Shown: one piece after another, positions 33,340 through 42,897 of the stretch
Position numbering within the stretch: position 1 is the stretch's first letter
How the letters are laid out: each line of letters begins with the position of its first letter
Source: Trileptium ribeirensis
Lineage: Eukaryota > Nematoda > Enoplea > Enoplida > Thoracostomopsidae
NCBI GenBank assembly: GCA_030248225.1
Contig: JASANE010028136.1
Location: 1-64,000, forward strand
Reading direction: 5' to 3'
Length of the DNA stretch: 64,000 nucleotides
Program-made: the position numbers and the translations under genes
Notes under the pieces: generated by a model
The model's database searches: none
The model's input: only the letters and a program-made list of their open reading frames with translations
Told to the model about the DNA's origin: nothing

Positions 33340-33873
33340 TCACAACCTTTTTATATCCTTTTCGGTTACCCAAGATGCCTGCTCGAAGGGATACCCCTTC
33401 CATCTAACAAAATATTCTGTGCCCCCACGTTTAGTTTTCCGCCTCTTTAGAATTGTTTCAATTTCATATATTTCGTCTTTTCGCGTTACCTTTCGCATTT
33501 CTTGTTCATAAAAAAAACCAAGAATAGGTTCTGCAGTGACAGTTTTAATACGGTATGTTGGTGGCATGCTAGGGATCCTATGGTCAATAAAGCACTCTTC
33601 CTCGGTCCAGTTAGGATAAAAAGATTTTGGGAAAGGGGATTTACGCTTCAGTAATTTTATTCTGTCACCAACTTCAAATTTATACTTCCTCGGCAGCTTG
33701 GTAAATACTTTGGGCTACAACTTGCGCCTAACAACATGTTTATTTTCGCGCGTAACGTGAACTGGTCGAAATCCAGTGGTTCTAACTTTGCGCATGTTAA
33801 TGGACTCAACGATGTCGCTTAAGGCATCAATGTATCGCCATGTGTATTGGTGACGTAGGTATATGTATATATA
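33340..33873 (-). pseudogene. Integrase C-terminal part with chromodomain
   Basis: The 3' half of the Polinton integrase, cut off from the catalytic half by a hAT insertion at 33883. Reading from 33860: a helix typical of the integrase C-terminal end of the core (YTWRYIDALSDIVESIN), a TAG at 33715-33717 in frame, an SH3-like segment with KFEVGDRIKLLKR, then a chromodomain (YEIETILKRRK, YFVRWKGYPFEQASWV). Chromodomains in integrases direct insertion to particular chromatin marks. The aromatic cage-type residues Y, W and W/Y are present. The TBP-like gene begins 36 nt after the stop. Confidence 0.9.
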
Positions 33874-33882
33874 TATATATGT

Positions 33883-35060
33883 CAGGGAATAACCGGAACC
33901 AAAATTTACCGGAACTGGAACCAGCAACCGGAACCGTCCATTTAAACCGGATCCGGAACCTGGTCTTCGAAATTTATATATAGTAAAACAGATGATGGAA
34001 GAAATGAAGGTATAGTGGATTTAAAATGCATTAAAGCTTTTACATTAAACTCAATGTTTTGCGATGGTATTAGTGCCTTTCTGAAACTTTAAAGAGACTG
34101 AGGAAGCTAATAATGTTTATTTATCGATCAAATATGTGGACTTTTGGACACCCAGAGCAAAAATACCTTCCACTATACACCATTGCATATACTGCGTCAA
34201 ATCGAATATGCTTACAAAGCTTGGAGCGTAGAATACACACTTTCGCGCTGTCTGCAGTCGCCTCCCTTTACTTCACATACGTTTGTTGCATGTTCATCTG
34301 TAGGAAACTTAAAATTATTGGTTTATATTATATGATTTTAAGAGAAAATAATAGATAGAAGGTAATTTTCTGATCAGTGGTCAGGGACACTGTTTAGACT
34401 AGTGCCCGTAAGTTTTGGACAAACAGTGCCTGTAAGTTAGATGATAATGATAACTTTCTAATCAGAATGCTATAAATGAGACACACTGTGATGCTGCTCG
34501 CACAGTTTCAATAAATACAGTTCTTTGCCAAGAAAGCAGTTTCTAGCTGCGTTGCAGATAACGTTCGTTTACTTCAATTTAGACTGATTTACTAAGTTTA
34601 CAAGCGCACTGGCGGGTGCCTGACGCAATTTATGTTAGCCAAGCATACCCTAAGTACTTATGTGTAAGCCATACTCTGTTACCGAGTTGGACCGGTTTAA
34701 TTCAAATGTATCCCACAAACTTCTGAATGTGTAAAATAGCTGCTACAAGCATCGACCTGGCTTTGATTTAACAAACTCCTGCATGTTATTATGAAAAATT
34801 CCTGCTCAAATTGTGTGCCCTACTTACATTTTACACGGCAAATTGGTTAGTTAATCTTTTCTTTTGCTTGGTTGTATTGGAGCTTGATCATTGTATAATA
34901 TATATTACATATGTTTGGATTACAGGATAAAGCAAAAACGTGGAAAATTTCAAACAAAATTTTTAAACCGGAATTCCGGTTCCGATATGGTTTTTGCCCT
35001 TTGCCGGAACCACAACCGGAACACGATTTTCGCCGGAACCAGAATTCCGGTTACTCCCTG
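33883..35060. mobile_element. Non-autonomous hAT element inserted in the integrase gene
   Basis: 1178 bp between inverted ends CAGGGAATAACCGGAACC and, read inward from the right, CAGGGAGTAACCGGAATTC. CAGGG ends fit the hAT superfamily. Flanks are ATATATGT on the left and GTATATGT on the right, a 7/8 match consistent with an 8-bp target duplication altered by the TA microsatellite beside it. Sub-terminal arrays of GGTTCCGG-type motifs occur at both ends. No transposase is encoded; short frames inside show no domain. A second, inverted copy lies at 54932-56085. Confidence 0.88.
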
Positions 35061-35094
35061 GTATATGTATATTTTACGCTTTATGTCCCTAATT

Positions 35095-35628
35095 TTACGC
35101 TCGGCAAACACAGTTTTTTGAGTCATCGTTCATGGTGTAAAGAAGTTTTATCCCCCGTTCTTTGAAAACATCTGTAAAAGCCTTGCTATAATGCTCCTTA
35201 GCTCTGTCTACTATAAAGTTTCTCGGCTTTTCCGGTAATAAGGAATTCAATACTGTAGTTAGTGCTAATGTTAGCGCTTGTCCCGTTTTTGTCTTAAGAG
35301 GAATACCCCACCAGTACTTGGAAAAACAATTTATAATTACAAAAATATATCTATACCCATCATTGTACTTAGCCAAAGCCTGCATATCCGCAAGATCCGA
35401 TTGAAAAATATCATATAAATCTGAGACCATGTACCGAACACGCTTGAAGTTATGTTTAGGTCTTTTACGAACGAGTGTGTAGGGTGTTTGGCCTGATAAA
35501 AATTGTTTAATTTGAGACAATGTAACCTCCAACCCCTCTTTTTTAGCCGCCTTATAGAGGCTATATGCTGAGCCTAGCCCCAATGGATTAGTTGTGTCGT
35601 AGTATATACGGTGAAGTTTAGAATCCAT
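35095..35628 (-). pseudogene. Integrase catalytic half (RVE family, truncated)
   Basis: N-terminal 177 codons of a Polinton integrase, which inserts the element into the genome. Residues ~5-50 are the family's leader (IYYDTTNPLGLGSAYSLYKA, FLSGQTPYTL). The RNase-H-like core follows, with the first catalytic Asp in QSDLADMQAL and the second in FIVDRAKEHY. The frame ends at a TAA just after NDDSKNC, before the point where the family carries its third acidic residue (Glu of the KA..vER motif). The catalytic triad is therefore incomplete, and 27 bp later the hAT element begins. The starting ATG is preceded closely by the end of the membrane-protein gene. Confidence 0.93.
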
Positions 35629-35671
35629 TTTGGATGCTAAAATATTATCTTAACCTATTTTCTTAGCCTAT

Positions 35672-36025
35672 TCAAAGATTATAAGGCTCTAAAACTTCAA
35701 ATTTATCTAAGGTTAGAGCTTTCCCCTGCATAGTGGTAATTGTGTGCTGTTTAAAATTGGAAGGACCACTACAAGTCTTAACTTTGAATTCGCTCAACTG
35801 GTTGGGAGTAATAGCATACTCTTCTTTGTTTTTGGTAATGTATATCTCACGAGAACATAAAGTGATCATGGTCTGCGGGCTGAAGTAGTAAACCTTGCAA
35901 TACTCCAATTCCTGCTGTGGTACCTCGTCCGAAAGACCCAAATGAATGAATACTACGACATTATAGATGGATAAAAGCAAAGAAACAAATATGACAATTG
36001 CTGCGACTATTTTATCTCGCTCCAT
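35672..36025 (-). CDS. Small membrane protein of the Polinton
   Basis: 117 aa, intact. One clear transmembrane segment at residues ~7-31 (IVAAIVIFVSLLLSIYNVVVFIH) after a short charged start (MERDK), then a soluble ~85-residue domain with three cysteines (EYC, TLCSRE, TCSG). The topology suggests a signal-anchor protein with the C-terminal domain outside or in the ER lumen. No homologue is recognised. Many Polintons and adintoviruses have a small single-span protein near the integrase, so a virion-membrane or entry-related part is conceivable but unproven. Confidence 0.6.
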   Translation of the reverse strand: MERDKIVAAIVIFVSLLLSIYNVVVFIHLGLSDEVPQQELEYCKVYYFSPQTMITLCSREIYITKNKEEYAITPNQLSEFKVKTCSGPSNFKQHTITTMQGKALTLDKFEVLEPYNL

Positions 36026-36106
36026 ATTGCGATTTAGATATGTGACCAGAAATTACACGCTTTTTAATAACTATTTATTAAGAACTTAGCAAAGAATATG
36101 TACCAC

Positions 36107-36663
36107 CTAATAATTATCGCATTTACAAAGTAGGTCAATATCATATTCAAAATTTAGATCATTAGGCTTTAGGAGCATCAATTCTGTCATGGCTTCAGTC
36201 AAATAGCTCATGTTGGTTTTACTCTGTTTCAATTCGTGTATCTTCTTTACGATCATACCGTAGTGTTCTTTAGTAGCCACAATTGATAGAGAGTTTTCGA
36301 AAAACATTGCCCGGAACATTTGGTCTTCTAAATTGTCAGCAACCGGCTTGGGTGTTGATGTTGGAAGACGTCGTAGTAGTAATTAGTGATAATCTGAAGC
36401 GTCGTGTTCCGGCCTGAGTATGAGAGTGCCAGATCATCAACCGATTGGTCTAAATATATATCGGCGTGGAAATCGAACACGTAGAGGCCACCGTGTTCCC
36501 ATGGCTCGTCTTCGACTGATTTATTTTCTTGACATCCTGAGCAGTTGTTCTTGACCAATTCCATAATTTTGTTGCAAATGTTGTTGAGGTCTTGGCGGCT
36601 GATTTGGCGCGTCATGGCTGATGAAATGTCTATGTGGATTCCTGGGGAACGGGGTGTGATCAA
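36107..36663 (-). pseudogene. Small CxxC Polinton protein, frameshifted
   Basis: Two frames that read as one gene. 36328-36663 gives a helical start (SRQDLNNICNKIMELVK) and NCSGCQEN, then an acidic middle (FDFHADIYLDQSVDDLALSY). Near 36350 the frame is lost, and 36107-36345 continues as DNLEDQMFRAMFFENSL, a Lys-rich helix and an end LLCKCDNY. From memory, short Polinton proteins often carry C.GCQ followed by a helical domain; no function is known to me. The likely start is the ATG of MTRQ at about 36615. One indel at 36340-36355 separates the halves. Confidence 0.5.
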
Positions 36664-36814
36664 AGCGTATTATGCGGTTGATATGAACTAGTTGTTCCGG
36701 AGTAAATAGTTTTTGTTCTACTTTGTGAAAGTTACAGCGCACGATAAATAAAGTATCTAAACGTAAATGGCTAAATTTACTAATAATATTTTCAGACATT
36801 ATATAGGATAGCAA
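36521..36814 (-). CDS. Hypothetical Polinton ORF
   Basis: 97 codons from about 36814. Residues 1-50 (with HLRLDTLFIVRCNF and FTPEQLVHINRIIRF) look coding, but the second half overlaps the CxxC gene in a different frame and becomes Pro/Gln/His-rich, suggesting that only the first ~50 codons are genuine. It may be the displaced N-terminus of the next gene after an indel near 36660. Confidence 0.35.
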   Translation of the reverse strand: MLSYIMSENIISKFSHLRLDTLFIVRCNFHKVEQKLFTPEQLVHINRIIRFDHTPFPRNPHRHFISHDAPNQPPRPQQHLQQNYGIGQEQLLRMSRK

Positions 36815-37188
36815 GTAATAATTTTATGACTAGAAGACACATAAGCTATTCTCAAAGTTGACGACAATTCATTAGTATCTCGGACGCGGCCAATAAACCT
36901 GGGGAATTCCTTTGTGACAGCAAATTTATCATTGGATTGTTTCTCCTTGGTATCGTAGTAAAAGTAAGTGTCATAAATGTACTCCTTGAGTTGTTCTTTT
37001 GTAATAATGAAATAGGATTTGCATCCATCAGGGTCAAAATGACCATTGGGAAGCGTCGACGTCCATTGGCTCTTCTCAGAACATTTCTCGGATGGTGCCG
37101 ATGTTGCAGATGCAATGGTGTGGTGTGTATTTGAGGAATTTGTTGTTGAAAAGCGACAATTTCTGGAAGAGGTTTTGCCAGCGGTCAT
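36799..37188 (-). CDS. Hypothetical Polinton ORF overlapping the exonuclease end
   Basis: 129 codons. The first ~38 overlap the exonuclease C-terminus in another frame and are Ser/Thr-rich, so the true start may be internal. The rest has a coherent composition (SYFIITKEQLKEYIYDTYFY, KFAVTKEFPRFIGRVRD). No family is recognised. It could also be the original C-terminal extension of the exonuclease joined by a frameshift at about 37100. Confidence 0.4.
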   Translation of the reverse strand: MTAGKTSSRNCRFSTTNSSNTHHTIASATSAPSEKCSEKSQWTSTLPNGHFDPDGCKSYFIITKEQLKEYIYDTYFYYDTKEKQSNDKFAVTKEFPRFIGRVRDTNELSSTLRIAYVSSSHKIITCYPI

Positions 37189-37819
37189 TATCGAATGTTA
37201 TTGTTATAATTTTTAGTTCTTTTGTACGTGGAGCGTATATTACAAAGTCTGTTAAGTGTAATCCTGTGATAGCTAATTGCCCTAAAACTTGAAAATAATA
37301 CTTGTGATTAGCTTTTAAAGTAAATGCCCCAGTATCTTTATTTATAGCACAATAGAACTGAGACTTCCTACTTTTACCTATTTCCATAATTGTCCTGGCA
37401 TTGTCTGCTGTATCGTAAAGGCACTTAATCTCCAATATCCTAGGTTCTGGGAATGTATGGGATGTAACAATATCGTCGGGAGTAGTACCTAGATAGGGCG
37501 CTGAAACTGGGATGCACAAACCTGAAGCATGAACGGTGACATGAACTCCATGATCTTTGTAGTACCGGATGTAAGCTTGCCTTGCATTTTCTTCGTCCGT
37601 TATACCAAGCAATCATGCTGTGGGAATAGGGCGATTAATGGCTCGAGGTGCTCTGATGTCATACAACAGCTTTTGAAGTACATGATCACTACTAGCACTA
37701 TGTAGCCTACAAAAATAGGAGGACGTTATTCGCACTTTACGTTCATCCCACCATGTGGAGCATTCGCCCTGGGGAATTGTGGAGTAAAATATGGACTTGT
37801 AGATACGGCCGTCCATCAA
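37076..37819 (-). pseudogene. YqaJ/lambda-type exonuclease with one internal stop
   Basis: First gene of the leftward array. The family (PD-(D/E)XK alkaline exonucleases, with viral recombinases) digests DNA ends for recombination and repair. Motifs are STWWDERKVRITSS near the N-terminus, ITDEENARQAY, PYLGTTPDDIV with the catalytic Asp, ILEIKCLYD with the Glu and Lys of E.K, and YYFQVLGQLAITGL, the conserved substrate-channel helix. All are in the usual order. A single in-frame TGA at 37613-37615 splits the N-terminal 68 codons from the catalytic part; the frame is otherwise continuous. The start is ATG at 37819 or the next codon, downstream of a minus-strand TATA box. Some Polintons carry this gene. 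Confidence 0.9.
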
Positions 37820-37968
37820 GAAAGTAAGCCAATTAAACCTCGAAACAAAACACGAGTAAATGCGTAAACACGAACAGCAAATACAACGTTAACAAGACGA
37901 TTGCAATAAACGCGGGTGGTTATGACAAAAGAAAAGATAAACTAAACTACGATTTCTATGTGTCAGTG

Positions 37969-37976
37969 TTTATATA
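37969..37976 (-). promoter_or_regulatory. TATA box for the leftward transcript
   Basis: TATATAAA on the minus strand, about 150 nt before the exonuclease ATG. Confidence 0.5.
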
Positions 37977-38013
37977 CACATAACCTCGCAAACCGACGCC
38001 ACTTGTTTATAGT

Positions 38014-38205
38014 AATTAATCATTTTTGACAGGCGGCAAGATCAAAGAGCGGCGTCATTTCGGTACCAGGCACTGATGACTCGTCACTTTAGAATGTTGC
38101 AGAAGCTTGGACAATTAATCATTTTTAAGAGGCGGCAAGATCAAGGAGTGATGTCATTTGGTAAAAGGCTCGGATGACTCATCATTTTGGAATGCGACGC
38201 AAGTT
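38014..38205. repeat. Two 99-bp direct repeats in the divergent promoter
   Basis: Copies start with AATTAATCATTTTT at 38014 and 38113 and share GGCGGCAAGATCAA, GTCATTT and GATGACTC blocks. A partial third copy of the end (CGACGCCACTTGTTTA) lies just before, at 37994-38009, resembling GCGACGCAAGTTGTTTA after the second copy. The TGACTC core resembles an AP-1-type site. Probable reiterated regulatory units. Confidence 0.7.
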
Positions 38206-38267
38206 GTTTACGTTTTGAAAATTTTAAAGTGTAATTGTAGAAATTGTTTCATTTTAGTTTTGACACT

Positions 38268-38275
38268 CTATAAAT
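38268..38275 (+). promoter_or_regulatory. TATA box for PolB
   Basis: CTATAAAT 45 nt upstream of the PolB ATG at 38320, implying a very short leader if transcription starts about 30 nt downstream. Confidence 0.5.
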
Positions 38276-38319
38276 CGGCGGTGTTATTAAAAGGGATCAT
38301 TTTCTTTGTTTTTCACCAG

Positions 38320-41300
38320 ATGATGGAATGCAACGAGTGTGACAAAAGTTTTACGCAAAAGAAGAACTTGGTACGACATAAGAAGTCGACGCACGAAGGA
38401 GAGAAAAACAAGTGTTCGGTGTGTGGTAGGTCCTTCTCACGCAAAGACGCCGCCGATCTACACTTGCGGAATAGTCACAACGAGTCAACCGAATCAGCGT
38501 CCCGAAAGAGAGCAACGTCATCGACGGAGGATCTACCGGCGCCAAAATGTCCGCGAGTTAACCTCAAACAACCTAAGTTGCGGCCACATGTACTGCCAAA
38601 TGAAGACCCTTTGGGATACAAAGGCAACGACGAACACCTACGTCACAATTGGCATCAAATCCGCACCCATTATCACCGAGGTCGCCCGGTTCAAGACAAG
38701 TACAATTTCCGCTTCGAAACGGCATCGGAGGAAGAAATAAAGAACTATATAAAAGCGGTCTACAAAATTCAGCGGTACAAAGCGAAGCGGAATATTTCGT
38801 TCGGATTCGTTTTGCGAAACATCGTAACACAGGAGGAGTCGTACTTTTACAGCAGCAATAACACCCGGTTCTTTAAGATACCTATATTGATCGCCGGTCG
38901 GAGTGACTTTAACGGTTTCATTGAACGATTAGATGGTCAGGATATTCTCGAATGGGCTCGACAACAGCGACCGAATACAAAGTTCATTGAGGATCGACTT
39001 ACCAACGTAACGGTTGTGGTAAACAAGTTGATGTCGCATGCGCTAATAGGTCGCCCAGTTTATCTACCACCGTGAATTAAAGGTAACAAAAGTGTAATAG
39101 CATTGGACAAAAATCGTCATGGAGTTCCATACGACGACAGTCCGTGCTTTTTTTCGGTGTTTAGCGCTACACCGCGGTTTCCAAATGAATCGTGCCGCTG
39201 AATTTGAAGAGTACGTTAAAGAACAATGTCAGATATGGTGTCAGTTCCGAAGCCAAGATGTTTTCGAGGGAGTGAGGATCGATGATATGGAGGAACTAGA
39301 ACAATTATTCAAAGTAAATATTGCCATTTACGAATTGAGTGAAAAAGAAAGAATTAGAAACCAATTAGAAGAACTAATGGATCGTGCTGAAGAAATGATG
39401 CCGCAATTTGAGCCAGCTTTATTGGAGATGGTAGATGAGAATGAAAAGCTAATGCCACAGGAAGACGAATATGAAGACAATGAGGATGAAGAAGATCGAT
39501 GTGGTTTGTTTATAGACGACATGGCAGAAGATGAAACAATTGAAGAAGTTGAATCAACGGATATGCCGATTTTAGAAATAGAAGGAAGACATGATGCAGC
39601 TAGCCGTTGCCGCAGATATACCTATTTCGATGCGACAGACTAACGATGACAATCCAGGGGGACCTATAGCAGGGTTGAAACGAAAATCTGAAGGACTGCA
39701 GCATGAGACATTAAACGTTAATTTATACAATGGTCATTTTTCTTTTATAAAAGATTTAGCAAATTTTTCTAAATCATGGAGGTGCGAAAAATGTGATAAG
39801 CTCTGGGCCGACAGTTACAAGTTCGACATACAAATACATGTGATGGTTAAGCCACAGCAGTAATATACAAAGGCGGCGGCTATGGTTTACCTAAAACAAT
39901 TCACGATGAACTGCGAGAAGAGGGTTTTCAAGTAAATAACGAATTCTATCGATACCGAGCAACATACGACTTTGAAGGCCGATTCCAAACGAAATCGAAC
40001 AGTGAAGATGAAGAAAGAAAACTAATATACACCAAGGTTTTAATACCGGCTAGTGTTTCGGTTGCAAGCAATGTTCCGGGCTTCGAAGAACCGAAATGTT
40101 TTATTGGCGACAGCGATGACATTGTTGCAGAGATGCATGCATATTTGTGTGAAATTAGCGAAGCAGGTTTCCAGCTAATGTACGAAGAATTGGGTGAGAT
40201 ATATGACGAACTAAAACGGAGGCATGACGAAAGCAAAGAGTTCGAAAGAGAATACAGAAGATTGCTACGCCAAAGCAAGCACGGTCAAGACGTACAGGAA
40301 TGCCTTGATGAAGCAAAAGATAAAACCCGAGAAAGCAGAAGATGGAAATATTTGTTCGAACGTTTTGGAAAATGGATGCAGCAACTAATAGTGTTGGGCT
40401 TCAACAGCGCAAAGTTCGACTTTAACCTCATCAAACAACATTATGTGCCTTATCTTATTATGAATGGCGACAAAATCCACAACACGATCAAGAAGAATAA
40501 CGCTTTTATGAGTGTAGCAACGGATAAATTGCTTTTTTAGATATAGCCAACTATCTAAGTCCCGGCACGAGCTACGTGAAGTTCTTGCAAGCGTTCAATG
40601 TGCAGCAAAAGAAAGGGTTTTGGCCATACGAATGGATCGAATCTCTTGAGCAGCTGGATGAAACAGACTTGCCACCCATTAATGCGTTTTACAGCACTCT
40701 AAGGCAGAAAGAAATGAGTAGAGAAGACTACGAAACGCTACGAAATATATGGAAAGAAGAAAAGATGGAAACAATGCGTGATTTATTGATATGGTACAAT
40801 AACTTGGACCTTGTGCCGTTTTTGGACGCGGTACAAAAGATGTATAGCCAATTTGAAGAATGGGGAATTGACATGTTCAAGCAAGCAATAAGTCTTACCG
40901 GCGTAGCTTTGCAGCGCATGATGCAACGGCTTCCCAAAGGAGGTCTCTTCGTATTGTTCAACGATAGGTTTAAAGGTATTCATGACCTCATTAAACAAAA
41001 CATTGTAGGCGGTCCTTCTATAGTTTTCCACCGTTATCACGAAGCTGGAAAGACATTGATAAGGGATATTAAGATAGTGAAGAAAATATTGGGCTATGAC
41101 GCCAATTCACTCTATCTATGGTGTTTGTGCCAGGACATGCTCACTGGCCTATTTGCAGTGTGGCGTCCAGCCGATGGCTACGCTGGAGAAGAAGTACCGT
41201 TTGGATGCGGAATGGATGAAAAGCAATTTTTGCAAACTACAAAAAGAAACTATGACATTAATTTTACTCCGATTCAGGGTTATACGCGTGGAACCACTGA

Positions 41301-42870
41301 ATTAGTGTTTGTAGAATATCAAACAAGGCGGCTTTGTTCAAGGCTTGGGAGAGACGATATAGTTATTCAACATCGTTTCAACGGAGGACAAAAGCGGTTG
41401 TACCGGGGATCTACAATTTATTCAGTGGATGGATACGTAGCTGCCGGAAAGTATAGAAACGAGAGAGCAATTATTATCGAATTTGATGGGTGCTATTGGC
41501 ATGGATGCAGCACGTGTTTTGTCGTGCCTATCGACGAAGATCTCAGACAGAGAGACGAAAGAACACGAGCTAAACACGAATTCCTTAGAAGCCTCGATGC
41601 CGAAATTATAATTGGGAAAGAACGCCAATTCGGGCCAGTGATTGAAAACGAAATTAGACACAATGACAGCTGGAAAGAGTGGATATCTCTACATGCGAAA
41701 ACAGAATTCAAGGACAACGTCAAAATGAGGGGTATCGTAAGTCATATAATGGCAGACAAAGAGTTTGGAGTAGTGGAAGTGGACATTCAGATGCCTTATT
41801 GGAATAAACAATTGTTGGAAAGGTGGGAAGAACTACCGCCAATATTTAAAAACGTGGATATTGCGAAAGAAGACATTGGAGATAATATGAAACAATACGC
41901 CAATGACAATGGTGTGATGTCAACACCGCGGAGAGCACTCATCAGTTCATACCACGGTGAAAATATACTTCTCGCAACACCTCTTCTACGCTTTTATATA
42001 CAAAGGCGCCGAATGAAGGTTACCCGGGTCCAACAATTCATAGAATTCCAACGCGTGGCAGCCTTCGAGCACCTAGGGGTGGAGGTTGCCGATCAAAGAC
42101 GTAAAGCCGATAAGGACCCAAATGAACGAGTGAAGGGTGGCTGATAGGTAACAATTATTATGGTCGACTATTGGATAAAACAAAATTCGATGAGGTGCAT
42201 TTTGCTCCGCAGCACGAGGTACAACGAATGGTCAATGATCCGCGATGTAAAAGGATGGATGAGATAGCGGAAGGGGTATTCGAGGTTCATATGTCTAAAA
42301 AGAAGATAGTTCACGATCTTCCAAACATTATTCCATTCTTTGTATACCAATATGCAAAGTTGCGGATGCTGGAGTTCTATTTATTCCTTTTGGAACGTGT
42401 GGGAAAAGAGAATTTCCAGCTAATACAAATGGATACAGACAGCATGTACTTCGCAGTGCCAAGGGATTCGCTGGAAGCTAGTGTTCCGCCGGAAAAACTC
42501 CAAAAGTTCAATGGGATGAAGTCAAAGTTTATCGCGACAGACGATCACAGCCAGCGTACACCGGGGTTGTTTAAACTCGAATGGAGCGGCGAGGGCATGG
42601 TGGCGTTAAATAGTAAAACTTAATACGGTTGGACTGAAGATGAATCTACCAAAATTTCAACGAAAGGACTATCGAAAACGACAAACTAAAGAAGCATTTT
42701 TTAACGTACTATTTGATAAAACTAAAGAGGGTGGAGTGAACCATGGATTTCGAATTTTAAAAGACTGCGGATTTGTACAGTACAAGCAGTATAAAGACAG
42801 TTTGACGTACTTTTATCCCAAACGTATTGTGTGTGCTGATGGTATTTCTACAAAACCGTTGCATTTGTAA
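38320..42870 (+). pseudogene. Protein-primed DNA polymerase B with N-terminal zinc fingers (broken)
   Basis: Polinton replicative polymerase. The chosen start is the ATG at 38320, because two C2H2 fingers begin directly after it (CNECDKSF...H, CSVCGRSF...H) and the 54 upstream codons look like leader. Next come the N-terminal domain (FGFVLRNI, FIEDRLTNVTVVVNKL), RCLALHRG, an acidic insert (39450-39510), CEKC.K.W, ExoI YDFEG (39965), ExoII GFNSAKFDFNL (40398), ExoIII YNNLDLVPF (40795), motif A GYDANSLY (41093), a segment with EFDGCYWHGC (41480), motif B-type NNYYG (42150), motif C MDTDSMYF (42430) and the end FYPKRIVCADG. Lesions are a TGA at 39073, an indel in T7 near 39150, and frame breaks near 39640, 39860, 40540, 42145 and 42630. 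Motif A ends LY followed by L, not the usual P. Confidence 0.95.
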
Positions 42871-42891
42871 AATGTTATTGTATTTTAATGA

Positions 42892-42897
42892 AATAAA
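42892..42897 (+). terminator. Poly(A) signal of PolB
   Basis: AATAAA 22 nt after the PolB stop codon. Confidence 0.6.

Larger units (their letters stand above)
37820..38319. promoter_or_regulatory. Divergent promoter between exonuclease and PolB
   Basis: 500 bp with no gene, separating the leftward array from PolB. It holds a TATA box facing each way and a tandem repeat in the centre, all listed separately. It is the only large gap in the element, so it probably drives both transcription units. Confidence 0.7.

Noticed and set aside
38158..38319. 54 codons upstream of the PolB ATG that are in frame with it.
   Set aside because: They cover the TATA box and have no conserved features; the fingers start right after the ATG at 38320.
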